From Kocuria carniphila (GTDB taxonomy: Bacteria > Actinomycetota > Actinomycetes > Actinomycetales > Micrococcaceae), in assembly GCF_004136555.1 (NCBI RefSeq), contig NZ_NOIT01000010.1, forward strand, positions 90,766 through 154,765: a stretch of 64,000 nt of DNA. The letters are read 5' to 3'. Shown piece by piece: positions 26,311 through 35,978 of the stretch. The stretch's first letter is position 1, and each line of letters opens with the position of its first letter. The translations under genes were made by a program, and so were the position numbers. The notes beneath the pieces are model-generated. The model saw nothing but the letters and a program-made list of their open reading frames with translations. It was not told where the DNA came from and made no database searches.

Positions 26311-27855
26311 TTACTTCTTCCGCTGCCGCTTCTCACGCACGCGCATGGTGACCTCGATGGGCGTGCCCTCGAAGCCGAAGGTCTCACGCAGGCGGCGCTG
26401 GATGAAACGGCGGTAGCCGGGATCCAGGAAGCCGGTGGTGAACAGCACGAACTTGGGCGGCCGCGAGGACACCTGCGTGCCGAACAGGATGCGGGGCTGC
26501 TTGCCGCCGCGCACGGGGTGCGGGTGGGCGGCCACGAGCTCGCCCAGGAATGCGTTGAGGCGTCCGGTGGGAATGCGCTTATCCCAGGAATCCAGCGCGG
26601 TGTGCAGGGCGGGAACCAGCTTGTCCTTGTGCCAACCGGTCTTCGCGGAGATGTTCACGCGCGGAGCCCAGGAGACGTGCGCCAGGTCGCGTTCGATCTC
26701 ACGCTCCAGGTAGAAGCGGCGCTCATCGTCCAGCAGGTCCCACTTGTTGAAGGCGAGCACCACGGCGCGGCCCGAGTCCACGGTCATCTGCAGAATGCGC
26801 ACGTCCTGCTCGGAGAGCACCTCGTCCACGGCCAGCAGCACCACGGCCACCTCGGCACGTTCCAGAGCGGACTGGGTCCGCAGGGACGCGTAGAAGTCCG
26901 CACCCTGCTGCAGGTGCACGCGGCGGCGGATACCGGCGGTGTCGATGAAACGCCAGGGCTCATCGCCCAGCATCACGATCTCGTCCACCGGGTCACGTGT
27001 AGTGCCGGCCAGCTCGTCCACGACCACTCGTTCGGAACCGGCCATCTTGTTCAGCAGCGAGGACTTGCCCACGTTCGGGCGACCCAGCAGGGCCACGCGG
27101 CGGGGTCCGCCCTCGACCTCGGGCTCGGCCACCTCGGAGTGCTCGGGTAGAGCCTTGACCAGGGCATCCAGTGCGTCGCCGGTGCCCATGCCGTGCAGGG
27201 ACGATACCGGGAACGGCTCCCCCATGCCCAGCGACCACAGGTCGGAAGCCTCGATCTGCAACTGCGGCGAATCGGCCTTGTTGGCCACCAGGATAATCGG
27301 CTTCTTGACGCGGCGCAGCATGGAGACCACGGCCTCGTCGGTCGCGGTCACGCCCACGGTGACGTCCAGGACCAGCAGAACGGCGTCAGCATTCTGCACG
27401 GCCACCTCGGCCTGCTCAGCCACGCGGGCGTGGATGCCCTTGGCGTCGTGCTCCCAGCCGCCGGTGTCCACCAGGGTGAAGTTCTTGCCGGCCCACTCGG
27501 CCTTGTAGGACACGCGGTCACGGGTCACGCCCGGGGTGTCCTCCACCACGGCCTCGCGGCGGCCGATCACGCGGTTGACCAGCGTGGACTTACCCACGTT
27601 GGGGCGGCCGACCACGGCCACCACGGGGTCGGGCAGACGAGTTTCGCGATCGTCGTCCCAGCCGTCCCACTCGTCCAGCAGCGCGGCGTCTTCCTCATCC
27701 AACTCGTAGTCGGACAGGCCCGCACGCAACGCTTCGGCGCGGCGCTCGGCTTCCTCGTCGTCGATTGCGGCGAGGCGCTCGGAAATATCTTCCTGGCCAC
27801 CGCCGAGGACGGTCTGCTCGTACGGGTCAACCTTGTTCTCTTCGGAACCGGTCAT
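26311..27855 (-). CDS. der: Ribosome-assembly GTPase Der (EngA)
   Basis: 514 aa with two consecutive GTPase domains, each with GRPNVGKS(T/S), at about residues 83-91 and 257-265, and a C-terminal KH-like domain. It acts in 50S subunit maturation and is essential in most bacteria. The first ~75 residues are an acidic extension ([31 protein letters not shown]), common in actinobacterial Der. Last gene of the block; its start is 7 bases past the cmk stop. Confidence 0.97.
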   Translation of the reverse strand: MTGSEENKVDPYEQTVLGGGQEDISERLAAIDDEEAERRAEALRAGLSDYELDEEDAALLDEWDGWDDDRETRLPDPVVAVVGRPNVGKSTLVNRVIGRREAVVEDTPGVTRDRVSYKAEWAGKNFTLVDTGGWEHDAKGIHARVAEQAEVAVQNADAVLLVLDVTVGVTATDEAVVSMLRRVKKPIILVANKADSPQLQIEASDLWSLGMGEPFPVSSLHGMGTGDALDALVKALPEHSEVAEPEVEGGPRRVALLGRPNVGKSSLLNKMAGSERVVVDELAGTTRDPVDEIVMLGDEPWRFIDTAGIRRRVHLQQGADFYASLRTQSALERAEVAVVLLAVDEVLSEQDVRILQMTVDSGRAVVLAFNKWDLLDDERRFYLEREIERDLAHVSWAPRVNISAKTGWHKDKLVPALHTALDSWDKRIPTGRLNAFLGELVAAHPHPVRGGKQPRILFGTQVSSRPPKFVLFTTGFLDPGYRRFIQRRLRETFGFEGTPIEVTMRVREKRQRKK

Positions 27856-27862
27856 GGCTACC

Positions 27863-28603
27863 TCACTTACTCTGGGCGGGAGCGCCCGGGGATTGATCGG
27901 GGCCGGCGGCCCGTTCGGTCATGGTTTCGGTGGTGCGGATCACCAGATCGATCACGCCCTGCACGGTCTGTTCCATGCTCAGTTCGGACGAATCCAGCAG
28001 GTGCACGCCATCCTGCGCTTCGGTGAAGTTCACCACGGTGGAGTCCTTGGCGTCACGCCCCACCACTTGGTCTTTCAAATTTGACGACGCCGCCGCGCCT
28101 AGTTGCTTGCCTCGCCGCGCCAACCGCGCTTCCTCCGAGGCGGTCAACAGAATGCGCACAGTGGCATCCGGGGCGACCACGGTGGTGATATCGCGGCCCT
28201 CGGCCACCATGCGGTGACCGCTGTCGGCGATGATCTCGCGCTGCATAGCCACTAGTACTTCACGAGCCGGAACGGTGGTGGCGATCGCGGACACGTTGTT
28301 GGTCACGTCATCCCCGCGGATCTCGGACCGGACGTCCTGACCGTCCACGGTGATGCGCTCACCGTTGGGATCGGTGCCCATGTCCAGGGGAACGGAGCGG
28401 GTGGCCTGCACAATGGCGTCCGCGTCACTCAAGTCGACCTGTGTGTGCAAGCACCACCAGGTCACGGCGCGGTACATGGCACCGGTGTCCAGGTAGGCCA
28501 GGTTGAAGCGGCGCGCCACTTCCTTGGACACGGAGGACTTCCCGGAACCGGAAGGTCCGTCGATGGCGACCACCAATCGGGCGTTCTCATCGCGTGCGTC
28601 CAT
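27863..28603 (-). CDS. cmk: Cytidylate kinase
   Basis: 246 aa. Phosphorylates CMP and dCMP with ATP. P-loop [13 protein letters not shown] near residues 15-27, then [10 protein letters not shown] and the GRDITTVV and [12 protein letters not shown] motifs of the family. Its start shares one base with the tyrA stop (TAATG), so it is coupled to tyrA, and der follows. Confidence 0.96.
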   Translation of the reverse strand: MDARDENARLVVAIDGPSGSGKSSVSKEVARRFNLAYLDTGAMYRAVTWWCLHTQVDLSDADAIVQATRSVPLDMGTDPNGERITVDGQDVRSEIRGDDVTNNVSAIATTVPAREVLVAMQREIIADSGHRMVAEGRDITTVVAPDATVRILLTASEEARLARRGKQLGAAASSNLKDQVVGRDAKDSTVVNFTEAQDGVHLLDSSELSMEQTVQGVIDLVIRTTETMTERAAGPDQSPGAPAQSK

Positions 28604-29715
28604 TACTGCACCACCTTCCAGTTGCGTTCGTTCAAAGCGTTCACAAGTTCCTCGCGACGGTTCGGATCCACGGAGACCACCACCAGTCCCACCGGTTGAC
28701 CCGGCGAGTGCTCGAGTCGCATGTCTTCCAGGTTGATCCCGTCCTCACCGATCTCGGTGAGCAACCGAGCAATGGTGCCCGGGGTGTCGTCCACGGCCAC
28801 GGTGAGCGTGGCGAACGCCTTGGGAGCGCCACCGTGCTTACCGGGAATCCGAGCTTGGCCTGAGTTGCCCTCGGCCATGAGCTGGGCGATATCCAAGCGA
28901 GCACCACCGGCCATCGGGTTCTCCAGGGTGGAGATCAGCCGATCGAGATCCGTGCGTACCTCGTGGAGGGATTCCACGATGGGACGTGCGTTGGCGGAGA
29001 GGATCTGCACCCACAGCGACGGATCGGAACCCGCAATGCGCGTGGTGTCCCGCAGCCCCTGTCCGGACAAGGACAAGTGGTGCAACGGGGTGTCCTGCAG
29101 GCGGGAGGCCAGCAGCGAGGACATCACCTGCGGCAAGTGCGAAATCAGCGCCACGGTCTCATCGTGCTCGGCCGCATCCATCACGGTCACGGTCGCGCCC
29201 AGGTCCACCGCCAAGTTTTTGGCGGTGGTGACGGCTCGCGCGCTGGTCGTCTCGGTCGGGCAAATCACCCACGGCATGGATGTGAACAGCTCACCGCGGG
29301 CCGCCACGGGACCGGACTTCTCACGTCCGGCCATGGGATGCGTGCCTACGTAGCGAGACAGGTCCGCCCCGGCCGCAGCGACGTCGTCGAGGATCGAGGA
29401 CTTTACCGAGGCGATGTCGATGACCACGGCGTCCGGGAAATCCGACAGCGCCTCGACCACGAGCTCGGCGACCACGTCCGGCGGAGCGGCCACGACCACG
29501 AGTGCAGGATCCGACAGCGTCTGACCCGCCTCGTGAACGGCACGGACGGACTGGCCCGCGCCGATGTCCTGAGCCACGGCCTCCGTGGTGGGCGAGGCAT
29601 CGCGCACGTACACGCGCACGCCCAGGTGCTGGAGCCCCAGACCGATGCTGGCACCCAGAAGCCCCGCACCGATCACCAGAACCGGTCCGGACGTGGACGC
29701 GATTGCTGGAACCAC
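28603..29715 (-). CDS. tyrA: Prephenate dehydrogenase (with ACT domain)
   Basis: 370 aa. Oxidative decarboxylation of prephenate to 4-hydroxyphenylpyruvate in tyrosine synthesis. NAD(P)-binding loop GAGLLGASIG at residues 17-26, THPMAGREKSG in the catalytic domain, and LISHLPQVMSS. A C-terminal ACT domain (about 297-368, VAVDDTPGTIARLLTEIGEDGIN) should confer tyrosine feedback. It is 2 bases after rluB in the same block, between rluB and cmk. Confidence 0.93.
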   Translation of the reverse strand: MVPAIASTSGPVLVIGAGLLGASIGLGLQHLGVRVYVRDASPTTEAVAQDIGAGQSVRAVHEAGQTLSDPALVVVAAPPDVVAELVVEALSDFPDAVVIDIASVKSSILDDVAAAGADLSRYVGTHPMAGREKSGPVAARGELFTSMPWVICPTETTSARAVTTAKNLAVDLGATVTVMDAAEHDETVALISHLPQVMSSLLASRLQDTPLHHLSLSGQGLRDTTRIAGSDPSLWVQILSANARPIVESLHEVRTDLDRLISTLENPMAGGARLDIAQLMAEGNSGQARIPGKHGGAPKAFATLTVAVDDTPGTIARLLTEIGEDGINLEDMRLEHSPGQPVGLVVVSVDPNRREELVNALNERNWKVVQ

Positions 29716-29717
29716 CG

Positions 29718-30770
29718 TTACATCCCCACCGATGCGAGCAGGGTGCCCACCTCGGTGTGGGACAGCTTGCGCACCACACCCTGGCGCTGATCACCAATGG
29801 CGATCGGGCCCACCTGGGTACGGGCGAGCCGCTCGACCGGGTGGCCCACGGCGTCGAACATGCGGCGGACAATGCGGTTGCGACCGGTGTGCAGCACGAC
29901 CTCGATCAGCACGTGACCGGGCTTGGAGTCGATGAGCTTGAACGAATCGACCTTGGCAATGCCGTCCTCGAGCTTGATGCCTTCGCGCATCTGCTTGCCC
30001 ACGCCCTTCTCCACGGGGCCGTGCACCTGGACCAGGTAGGTCTTGGGCACCTCGTAGGAGGGGTGGGTCAGGCGGTTGGTGAGTTCGCCGTCGTTGGTGA
30101 GTAGCAGCAGGCCCTCGGTCTCAACGTCCAAGCGACCCACGTGGAACACGCGCTCGTGCTTGCGGACGTCCAAGAAGTCACTTACGCAACGGCGGCCGTC
30201 CGGGTCCTCCATGGTGGAGACCACGCCGGCAGGCTTGTTGAACGAGTAGTAGACGAGCTTCTCGTCGGTCTGGATGCGCATGCCGTCCACGTGAACGCTC
30301 TGCAGCGCGGGGTCCACGCGCACGCCCAGTTCGTTGACGATTTGGCCGTCCACTTCCACGCGGCCGTCCAGGATCATTTCCTCGCACACGCGCCGCGAGG
30401 CCACACCTGCCTGGGCCATGAGCTTCTGCAGGCGCACGCCGTTCTCGTCGTGGGCTTCCAGACGATCGACGGGCGGGTTCTTGGGACGACGCCGCCGGTG
30501 CGGGCCGTGCTCCTTGATCGCCGAGGCGCGGCGCTCGTACTTGTCCACGCCGCCAAAGGCGCGAGGCTTCTGCGGACCCTTCTGACCCGCCGAAGCCTTG
30601 GGCTTACCGGGCCCGGACTTGGGTCCGGTTTTCGGACCGGACTTGAAGCCGCCCTTGGTGCCCGCTTTGGAGCCCTTGCCGCGACCCTGCGGACCGCGAG
30701 CGCCGCCGCCGGGCTTGCCGCCGCCGCGGGGTGCTCCGCCGCGGGATGAGTTGTTGCGTGATTGAGCCAT
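29718..30770 (-). CDS. rluB: 23S rRNA pseudouridine synthase RluB-type
   Basis: 350 aa. The S4 RNA-binding domain is at about 112-160 (VRLQKLMAQAGVASRRVCEEM), followed by the RsuA/RluB catalytic domain with the aspartate in GRLDVETEGLLLLTNDG. The family isomerises a uridine in helix 89-92 regions of 23S rRNA. The first ~105 residues are a Gly/Lys/Arg/Pro-rich basic extension (GGKPGGGARGPQGRGKGS type) expected to be disordered and to contact rRNA. It starts 7 bases after the scpB stop. Confidence 0.93.
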   Translation of the reverse strand: MAQSRNNSSRGGAPRGGGKPGGGARGPQGRGKGSKAGTKGGFKSGPKTGPKSGPGKPKASAGQKGPQKPRAFGGVDKYERRASAIKEHGPHRRRRPKNPPVDRLEAHDENGVRLQKLMAQAGVASRRVCEEMILDGRVEVDGQIVNELGVRVDPALQSVHVDGMRIQTDEKLVYYSFNKPAGVVSTMEDPDGRRCVSDFLDVRKHERVFHVGRLDVETEGLLLLTNDGELTNRLTHPSYEVPKTYLVQVHGPVEKGVGKQMREGIKLEDGIAKVDSFKLIDSKPGHVLIEVVLHTGRNRIVRRMFDAVGHPVERLARTQVGPIAIGDQRQGVVRKLSHTEVGTLLASVGM

Positions 30771-30777
30771 GCTGAAA

Positions 30778-31443
30778 TCAGTCCTCTAAGTCTTCAAGTT
30801 GGTCGGTTCCGGGCAGGAGCGGGGCAATGTCTGGCAGTTCATCCAGTGAACCGAGACCCAGCTTTTCCAAGAACAAGGGGGTGGTGGAGTAGAGCACGGA
30901 ACCCGTGGATTCCTCGCGTTCGTGTGCTGTGAGCAAGCCGCGCTGCACCAGGGTTCGCACCACGCCGTCCACGTTGACACCGCGGATCGCTGAGATCCGG
31001 GAGCGGGACACGGGTTGCAGGTAGGCCACCACGGCAAGGGTTTCCAGGGCCGCTTGCGACAAGCGCGAGCTGCTGCCTTCCACCACGTAGTCGGTCACGA
31101 GCTGGGCGTACTCACTGCGCGAGTAGATGCGCCAGCCGCCGGCCACTTGGCGCAGTTCGAATCCGCGCACTCTGGAGGCCGACCCTCCATCGTATCGGAG
31201 GTCAGGCGATTCCGGAGGGGCTACGGGAGTGGGACCGATCACGCCGTCGTACTCGGCTTTCAGGTATTCCAGGCCGCTGCGCGCCTCGTGCACGGGCACG
31301 TTGAGGGTCCGGGCGAGTTCTTCTTCTCGGACGGGGGCGGCGGCCACCATGAGGACGGCCTCGAGAGCCGCGTGGATATCGGTCGGGGGTTGTTCGTGTG
31401 GTTCGTCTACCACGCTGACATCATCTCCTTCGGTACGGTTCAC
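30778..31443 (-). CDS. scpB: Segregation and condensation protein B
   Basis: 221 aa. Two winged-helix domains (about 25-100 and 115-195) matching ScpB; DIHAALEAVLMVAAAPV opens the first. ScpB dimers bind ScpA to form the SMC-ScpAB condensin that compacts and separates chromosomes. A short acidic tail ends the chain. It lies 57 bases after scpA. Confidence 0.95.
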   Translation of the reverse strand: MNRTEGDDVSVVDEPHEQPPTDIHAALEAVLMVAAAPVREEELARTLNVPVHEARSGLEYLKAEYDGVIGPTPVAPPESPDLRYDGGSASRVRGFELRQVAGGWRIYSRSEYAQLVTDYVVEGSSSRLSQAALETLAVVAYLQPVSRSRISAIRGVNVDGVVRTLVQRGLLTAHEREESTGSVLYSTTPLFLEKLGLGSLDELPDIAPLLPGTDQLEDLED

Positions 31444-31500
31444 ACCGATCCATGACGTGTCTCATTGTTTCAGGTTTTTGACGCCGCCGTTGCCAGGGGG

Positions 31501-32376
31501 CTACTCCCCCGCGCCGTTCTCGCTCGGGGCGGGGTCCTCGTTCGGCGTCTCGGCACCCGCGTACTCGCTGTTGAGCCCCTCCGAGGTCCAGTCGTCCGGC
31601 CCGTCCCAGCGCACGAGCAGTGGGCCGAGGACTTCATCCTGGCGGATCCGGACCACACGGTCGCGGAACATTTCGAGGATCGCCAAGAAGCGCACCACAA
31701 TCACCAGGGTGGAATCCGCGTCCGCGATCAGGGCGGCAAAGCTGTGGTCCTGGCCGTCCTTGAGGATTTCGGCCATGGTCTCGGCCTCGTCCGCCACACG
31801 CACGGCGGCACCGTGCAGGTGCTCCACGTTGACCTCGTCCGGCACGTGCCGTTCGGGGTCCAGCGCGACGACTGCGAGCTGTGCGAATTGCTCAGGCGTC
31901 AGCGTCCACTTCAACGGCGGCAGCGCGGTGGTCACCGCTGGGTCAAGGTCCACCTGGCGCGGGATCCGCACGGACTCCGCACCGAAGCGCCTATTCAGCT
32001 GCCCGGCCACTTCCTTGAACGCCTTGTACTGCAGCAGACGCGCGAACAGCAGGTCGCGGGCTTCCAGAAGTTCGACGTCGTATTCGTCCTCCACCTCGCC
32101 GCGCGGCAACAAGCGTGCGGCCTTGAGATCGAGCAGAGTCGCCGCGACCACCAGGAACTCGCTGGCTTCATCCAGAGCTTTAACCGAGCCCTCCTCCTGG
32201 AGAGCTTTCACGTAACGGATGAACTCGTCCGTGACCACGGACAGCGCCACGTGGGTGATGTCCATTTCGTGCTTGGCGATCAGAGAGAGCAGCACGTCAA
32301 AGGGGCCCTGGAAGTTTTCCAGGGCCACCTTGAATCCGGTGTCCGAGTTCGTGGGAAGCTCGGCGACAACGCTCAT
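31501..32376 (-). CDS. scpA: Segregation and condensation protein A
   Basis: 291 aa kleisin. The N-terminal FQGPFDVLLSLIAKHEMDIT segment (about 23-42) and the C-terminal winged helix (FLAILEMFRDRVVRIRQDE) are present; the linker is acidic. It bridges SMC heads together with ScpB. The C-terminal ~35 residues are a non-conserved acidic tail. Confidence 0.95.
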   Translation of the reverse strand: MSVVAELPTNSDTGFKVALENFQGPFDVLLSLIAKHEMDITHVALSVVTDEFIRYVKALQEEGSVKALDEASEFLVVAATLLDLKAARLLPRGEVEDEYDVELLEARDLLFARLLQYKAFKEVAGQLNRRFGAESVRIPRQVDLDPAVTTALPPLKWTLTPEQFAQLAVVALDPERHVPDEVNVEHLHGAAVRVADEAETMAEILKDGQDHSFAALIADADSTLVIVVRFLAILEMFRDRVVRIRQDEVLGPLLVRWDGPDDWTSEGLNSEYAGAETPNEDPAPSENGAGE

Positions 32377-32431
32377 GCTCGTGAGGTGACCTCACGCGAG
32401 ATCAGGCCGCGAGCGGCGTCGGCGGTGGTGC

Positions 32432-33325
32432 TCACGGCGCTCCGCCGCGGCTGATCAGCTCGCGCGCGAGCTGACGGTAGGACTCGGCACCCGGGTGGTT
32501 CGTGGCGAAGTTGAGGATCGGCTCGGCGGCCACGGTGGCGTCCGGGAACTTCACGGTGCGCTTGATGACGGTGTCGAAAACCTTGTCGCCAAAGGCATCC
32601 ACGATGCGTGCAATGACCTCGCGCGAGTGCAAGGTGCGCGAGTCGAACATGGTGGCCAGCACGCCGTCGATCTGCAGCTTGGGGTTCAAGCGGTCTTGGA
32701 CCTTCTCGATGGAGTCCACCAGCAGCGCCACGGCGCGCAGGGCGAAGAACTCGCAGATCAGCGGGATGATCACACCGTGCGAGGCGGTCAACGCGTTGAC
32801 GGTCAGCAAACCCAGGGACGGCTGGCAGTCGATGAGGATCACGTCGTAGTATTCCTCGACCTTGCGCAGCGCCGAGGACAGCACTTGCTCGCGGGCGACC
32901 TCGGTGACTAGCTGCACCTCGGCCGCGGAAAGGTCGATGTTGGCCGGCAGCAGGTCCACGTTGGGCACGTGGGTTTCCTGCACCACGTCCCACACGTCCA
33001 CCGAGCGGTCCATCATCACGTTGTAAATGGTCAGATCCAGCTCGTGCGGGTTGGAACCGAAGCCCGCGGACAGCGCGCCCTGCGGGTCGAAGTCCACCAG
33101 GAGCACCTTGCGGCCGGTTTCCGCGAGCGCGGCACCCAGGTTGATGGTGGAGGTGGTCTTACCCACGCCACCCTTCTGGTTCACCATGGCGATGATGCGG
33201 GCGGGACCATGGTCCTTGAGTTCGGGCGGATCCGGGAAGGTGCGCAACGGACGGCCGGTGGGGCCTACGGCGCCCGATGACCGGTCATCGAGCTCAGGGA
33301 ACCTCTCGTCACTGGCTTTGCTCAC
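32432..33325 (-). CDS. parA: ParA-family ATPase
   Basis: 297 aa. Deviant Walker A KGGVGKTT at 51-58, DFDPQGALS, and Walker B VILIDCQPSLG. This is the second, orphan ParA of actinobacteria that sits next to scpA rather than next to parB near the origin (Rv1708 in M. tuberculosis). No parB or parS is nearby. Likely linked to chromosome segregation or positioning. First gene of the parA-to-der block, with a 40-residue disordered N-terminus. Confidence 0.9.
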   Translation of the reverse strand: MSKASDERFPELDDRSSGAVGPTGRPLRTFPDPPELKDHGPARIIAMVNQKGGVGKTTSTINLGAALAETGRKVLLVDFDPQGALSAGFGSNPHELDLTIYNVMMDRSVDVWDVVQETHVPNVDLLPANIDLSAAEVQLVTEVAREQVLSSALRKVEEYYDVILIDCQPSLGLLTVNALTASHGVIIPLICEFFALRAVALLVDSIEKVQDRLNPKLQIDGVLATMFDSRTLHSREVIARIVDAFGDKVFDTVIKRTVKFPDATVAAEPILNFATNHPGAESYRQLARELISRGGAP

Positions 33326-33363
33326 GTGCTACGGCCTGCTTTCCTCAAGTCACTGGTCAGGTC

Positions 33364-34797
33364 TCAACGCACTACACTACCGCCGTCACGCGGGAGTGAA
33401 CCAACCGAGGTGGAACCCGATACGACCTGCGGTTGTTCGACCAGGGCTTCTTCTACCCTGTTCGACCGGCCGTTGACCGCCGCAGCCCAGCACGCTGCCG
33501 TGAGGACTGCAAGCGCTACGGGCACCCCGCGATTGACGAAGAATTCGTGGATCTGGGAGTGGTTGCTCACCACGATGTACCAGAACGCCGGGATCAGCAT
33601 GGGCAGTGCGAGCACTCCCGCGACCTTCAACCGTTGGACTCCCCCGCGGCGCCCTGCCAGCGCCAGGGCAATTGCGGCCGCGATGAGACAACCGAAGAAG
33701 ACGAACGGGGCGGTGGGTATCTTCTCCCACCAGTAGACGACGTTACTGGCCACCCCGGCTCCGAACACGTCAGAGACACCGCTGTGGCTGCCTCCCGTCC
33801 GGAAACCGACGTTTTGTTGCACCATGGCGATCGTCTCGCCGATGCCCATGAACACCGCACCGAAGATCCAGCGGAACACCCAGGTGAGACCGAACGCGGC
33901 GGGCCACACTACGGCGGCGAGCACTCCCCACGTCGCGGTGCGTTTCATGTTCCTGTCCTGGAACCAGACTGCAGCCGCCAAGACGAACGCGGACATCGCC
34001 CACGGGATGGACGGGGTGGTCAGTAGATCCACGTAGCAGAACAGCGCCGCGCCGACACCCGCGCCCAACAGGCCCAGGTAAGTGGACCTCGTGAATCCCA
34101 CCACGGTGAGGATTACCGATAGGAAAATGAACGTGATGGCAATGGATTGGCTGAACGATGTGGACGGTGTGGAGAGCATGTTGGTCCCCACCACGAAGGG
34201 CAGGAACAGCGCCACGGCCACGGCGGTGGAGGTCTTCGACCGCACCAGCAGAATGGCCGCGAAAAGTGCGGTGATCATCAGGGCGCCGGAGACGATGCGC
34301 AGGCCTTCGAGCCCCACCGTGGCCAGTAAGGGTCGGGTGAGGATCGTGTACCCGGCCCAGTACTTGTAATAGTTGTTGTCCTCGAAGACCTTGCCCTGGG
34401 CCAGTTCCTGAATGTCCTGCTTGCCACCGGCGCAGTTGTCGATCCGCGGCATGCGAGCGGCCCTGCTCAGCGCGGATTCTTCCGGTGACGCACCCAGTCC
34501 GGTGCCCACGACCACGCATTCTGTGAACGTGTCCGACTGCGTGCCCATGCGGTCCGGGATCCCGCTGGGACCGTAGGTGTTGTTCTCGATCGAGGACACC
34601 AGGTTGTCCACGATCGGTTTGTCGGGTACGGCTTGCCCCACGATCAGGAGTCCGAACAGCACGAACTGCAAAGCGACGAGGACTCCGGCGCCCTTGAGGA
34701 ACGGGCGCCACCGCCAGTCGGTCCTGATGCGCTCGACCGTTTCTCGGTTGAGGTGGCGCTTGATTGCATCGCGGTTCATGTAACGGGAGATGTCCAT
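33364..34797 (-). CDS. Polytopic membrane protein, GT-C-like, unknown
   Basis: 477 aa with about 10-11 hydrophobic helices and a large first extracytoplasmic loop (about 65-155) bearing cysteines and an EDNNYYKYWAGYTI segment. A late motif NHSQIHEFFVNRG resembles the extracytoplasmic loop of GT-C glycosyltransferases. It is coupled (stop/start share one base, TGATG) with a GT2 glycosyltransferase upstream, which could supply a lipid-linked sugar donor. No direct family match could be made from memory, so the transferase role is inference. Confidence 0.72.
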   Translation of the reverse strand: MDISRYMNRDAIKRHLNRETVERIRTDWRWRPFLKGAGVLVALQFVLFGLLIVGQAVPDKPIVDNLVSSIENNTYGPSGIPDRMGTQSDTFTECVVVGTGLGASPEESALSRAARMPRIDNCAGGKQDIQELAQGKVFEDNNYYKYWAGYTILTRPLLATVGLEGLRIVSGALMITALFAAILLVRSKTSTAVAVALFLPFVVGTNMLSTPSTSFSQSIAITFIFLSVILTVVGFTRSTYLGLLGAGVGAALFCYVDLLTTPSIPWAMSAFVLAAAVWFQDRNMKRTATWGVLAAVVWPAAFGLTWVFRWIFGAVFMGIGETIAMVQQNVGFRTGGSHSGVSDVFGAGVASNVVYWWEKIPTAPFVFFGCLIAAAIALALAGRRGGVQRLKVAGVLALPMLIPAFWYIVVSNHSQIHEFFVNRGVPVALAVLTAACWAAAVNGRSNRVEEALVEQPQVVSGSTSVGSLPRDGGSVVR

Positions 34798-35792
34798 CAG
34801 GCGCCTCGGTTGACGTCGATATTAAACCGTTCTGCGGAAGGTTGGCGGCGCGGGGACTTCACCCCGTAGGGCGGGGCCGGTAACCGGAGGTAGAACAATC
34901 GTGATCCTTCGCGGCGCATCATGACCTGACCGTTGAGCAGCACGCCCATCAGCAGAAAAACCCCGGCCAGGATGAACAGAGCGGAGGCCAAGAACGCGGT
35001 AGGGAACCGCGGCACCATGCCCGTTTGGAAGTATTCCGCGACGACCGGCAGGCCGAAGACGAGCCCCAGGGTCGCAAGAAGGATCGAAAAAATGCTTGTG
35101 ACCAGGAACGGGCGCTCGTGGAACAACAGTTGGGAGAAGATGCGGAGGATCCTGAATCCGTCGTGATAGGTCCGCAATTTGCTCTCCGTGCCCTCGGCGC
35201 GGTCACGGAAGCCCACTTCCACTTCCGTCTGCGGTACGCGCGCATTCACTGCGTGGATCGTCAGTTCCGTTTCAATCTCGAATTCGCGAGACAGCGCCGG
35301 GAAGGATTTGACGAAGCGTTGCGAGAACACCCGGTAACCGCTGAGCATGTCCGTGACTTCGCGTCGAAACGCGAAGCTGACCATGGTGTTGAAGAACTTG
35401 TTCCCTGATTCATGTCCGGAACGGTAAGCGGTTTCCGACACCTGTCGGCGCACCCCCAGCACGTGATCGAACGGGCCGGCCAGGAGGGTATCGATCATGG
35501 CCGGGGCATCGGCCACGTCATAGGTGTCGTCGCCGTCGATCAGTAGGTAGATATCCGCGTCGAGGTCGGCGAACGCGCGCCGCACCACGTTGCCCTTGCC
35601 CTTCTCCGTCTCGTAGCGCACGTGCGCTCCGGCCTCCGCCGCGGCCTGGGCGGTTCGATCCGTGGAGCAGTTGTCGTACACGAACACGTCGATACCGGGA
35701 ATGGTCTCGTGCAGATCAGTGACCACCTTGGCGATGGCCGCTTCCTCGTTATGACAGGGAACGATCGCAATAATGCGGGGTGAGCTGGACAT
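34797..35792 (-). CDS. Family 2 glycosyltransferase with C-terminal membrane anchor
   Basis: 331 aa. GT2 catalytic domain at about 1-220: AIVPCHNEEAAI, YDNCSTDRTAQAA, the DXD-type LLIDGDDTYD and a SGYRVFSQRF acceptor region. Two transmembrane helices follow (about 235-295), the layout of dolichyl/polyprenyl-phosphate sugar synthases. ATG 35792 has AAGGTG upstream. It probably charges polyprenyl phosphate with a sugar for the membrane protein encoded next. Acceptor and sugar unknown. Confidence 0.85.
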   Translation of the reverse strand: MSSSPRIIAIVPCHNEEAAIAKVVTDLHETIPGIDVFVYDNCSTDRTAQAAAEAGAHVRYETEKGKGNVVRRAFADLDADIYLLIDGDDTYDVADAPAMIDTLLAGPFDHVLGVRRQVSETAYRSGHESGNKFFNTMVSFAFRREVTDMLSGYRVFSQRFVKSFPALSREFEIETELTIHAVNARVPQTEVEVGFRDRAEGTESKLRTYHDGFRILRIFSQLLFHERPFLVTSIFSILLATLGLVFGLPVVAEYFQTGMVPRFPTAFLASALFILAGVFLLMGVLLNGQVMMRREGSRLFYLRLPAPPYGVKSPRRQPSAERFNIDVNRGA

Positions 35793-35911
35793 GGGCACCT
35801 TACTCAGGGGGTGGGGGGCAGCCTTCAACGACCCGCGGGATGAGGCGGGGAGAGCAATTGAACGGTGCGATCCACAGGAGCCTTAGTGGACCAAAGTATT
35901 TCTAACACGAA

Positions 35912-35944
35912 ATGTCCCCTCCGGTCGGCGACCGGAGGGGACAT
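35912..35944 (-). terminator. Terminator after dctA
   Basis: 15-bp perfect stem (35912-35926 with 35930-35944) with loop GGC, followed on the minus strand by TTTCGTGTT. It lies 34 bases past the stop of the transporter gene ending at 35979. Confidence 0.85.
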
Positions 35945-35978
35945 GACGAGTCTTGGAGCGACGTCGGCGATCAGTCAA

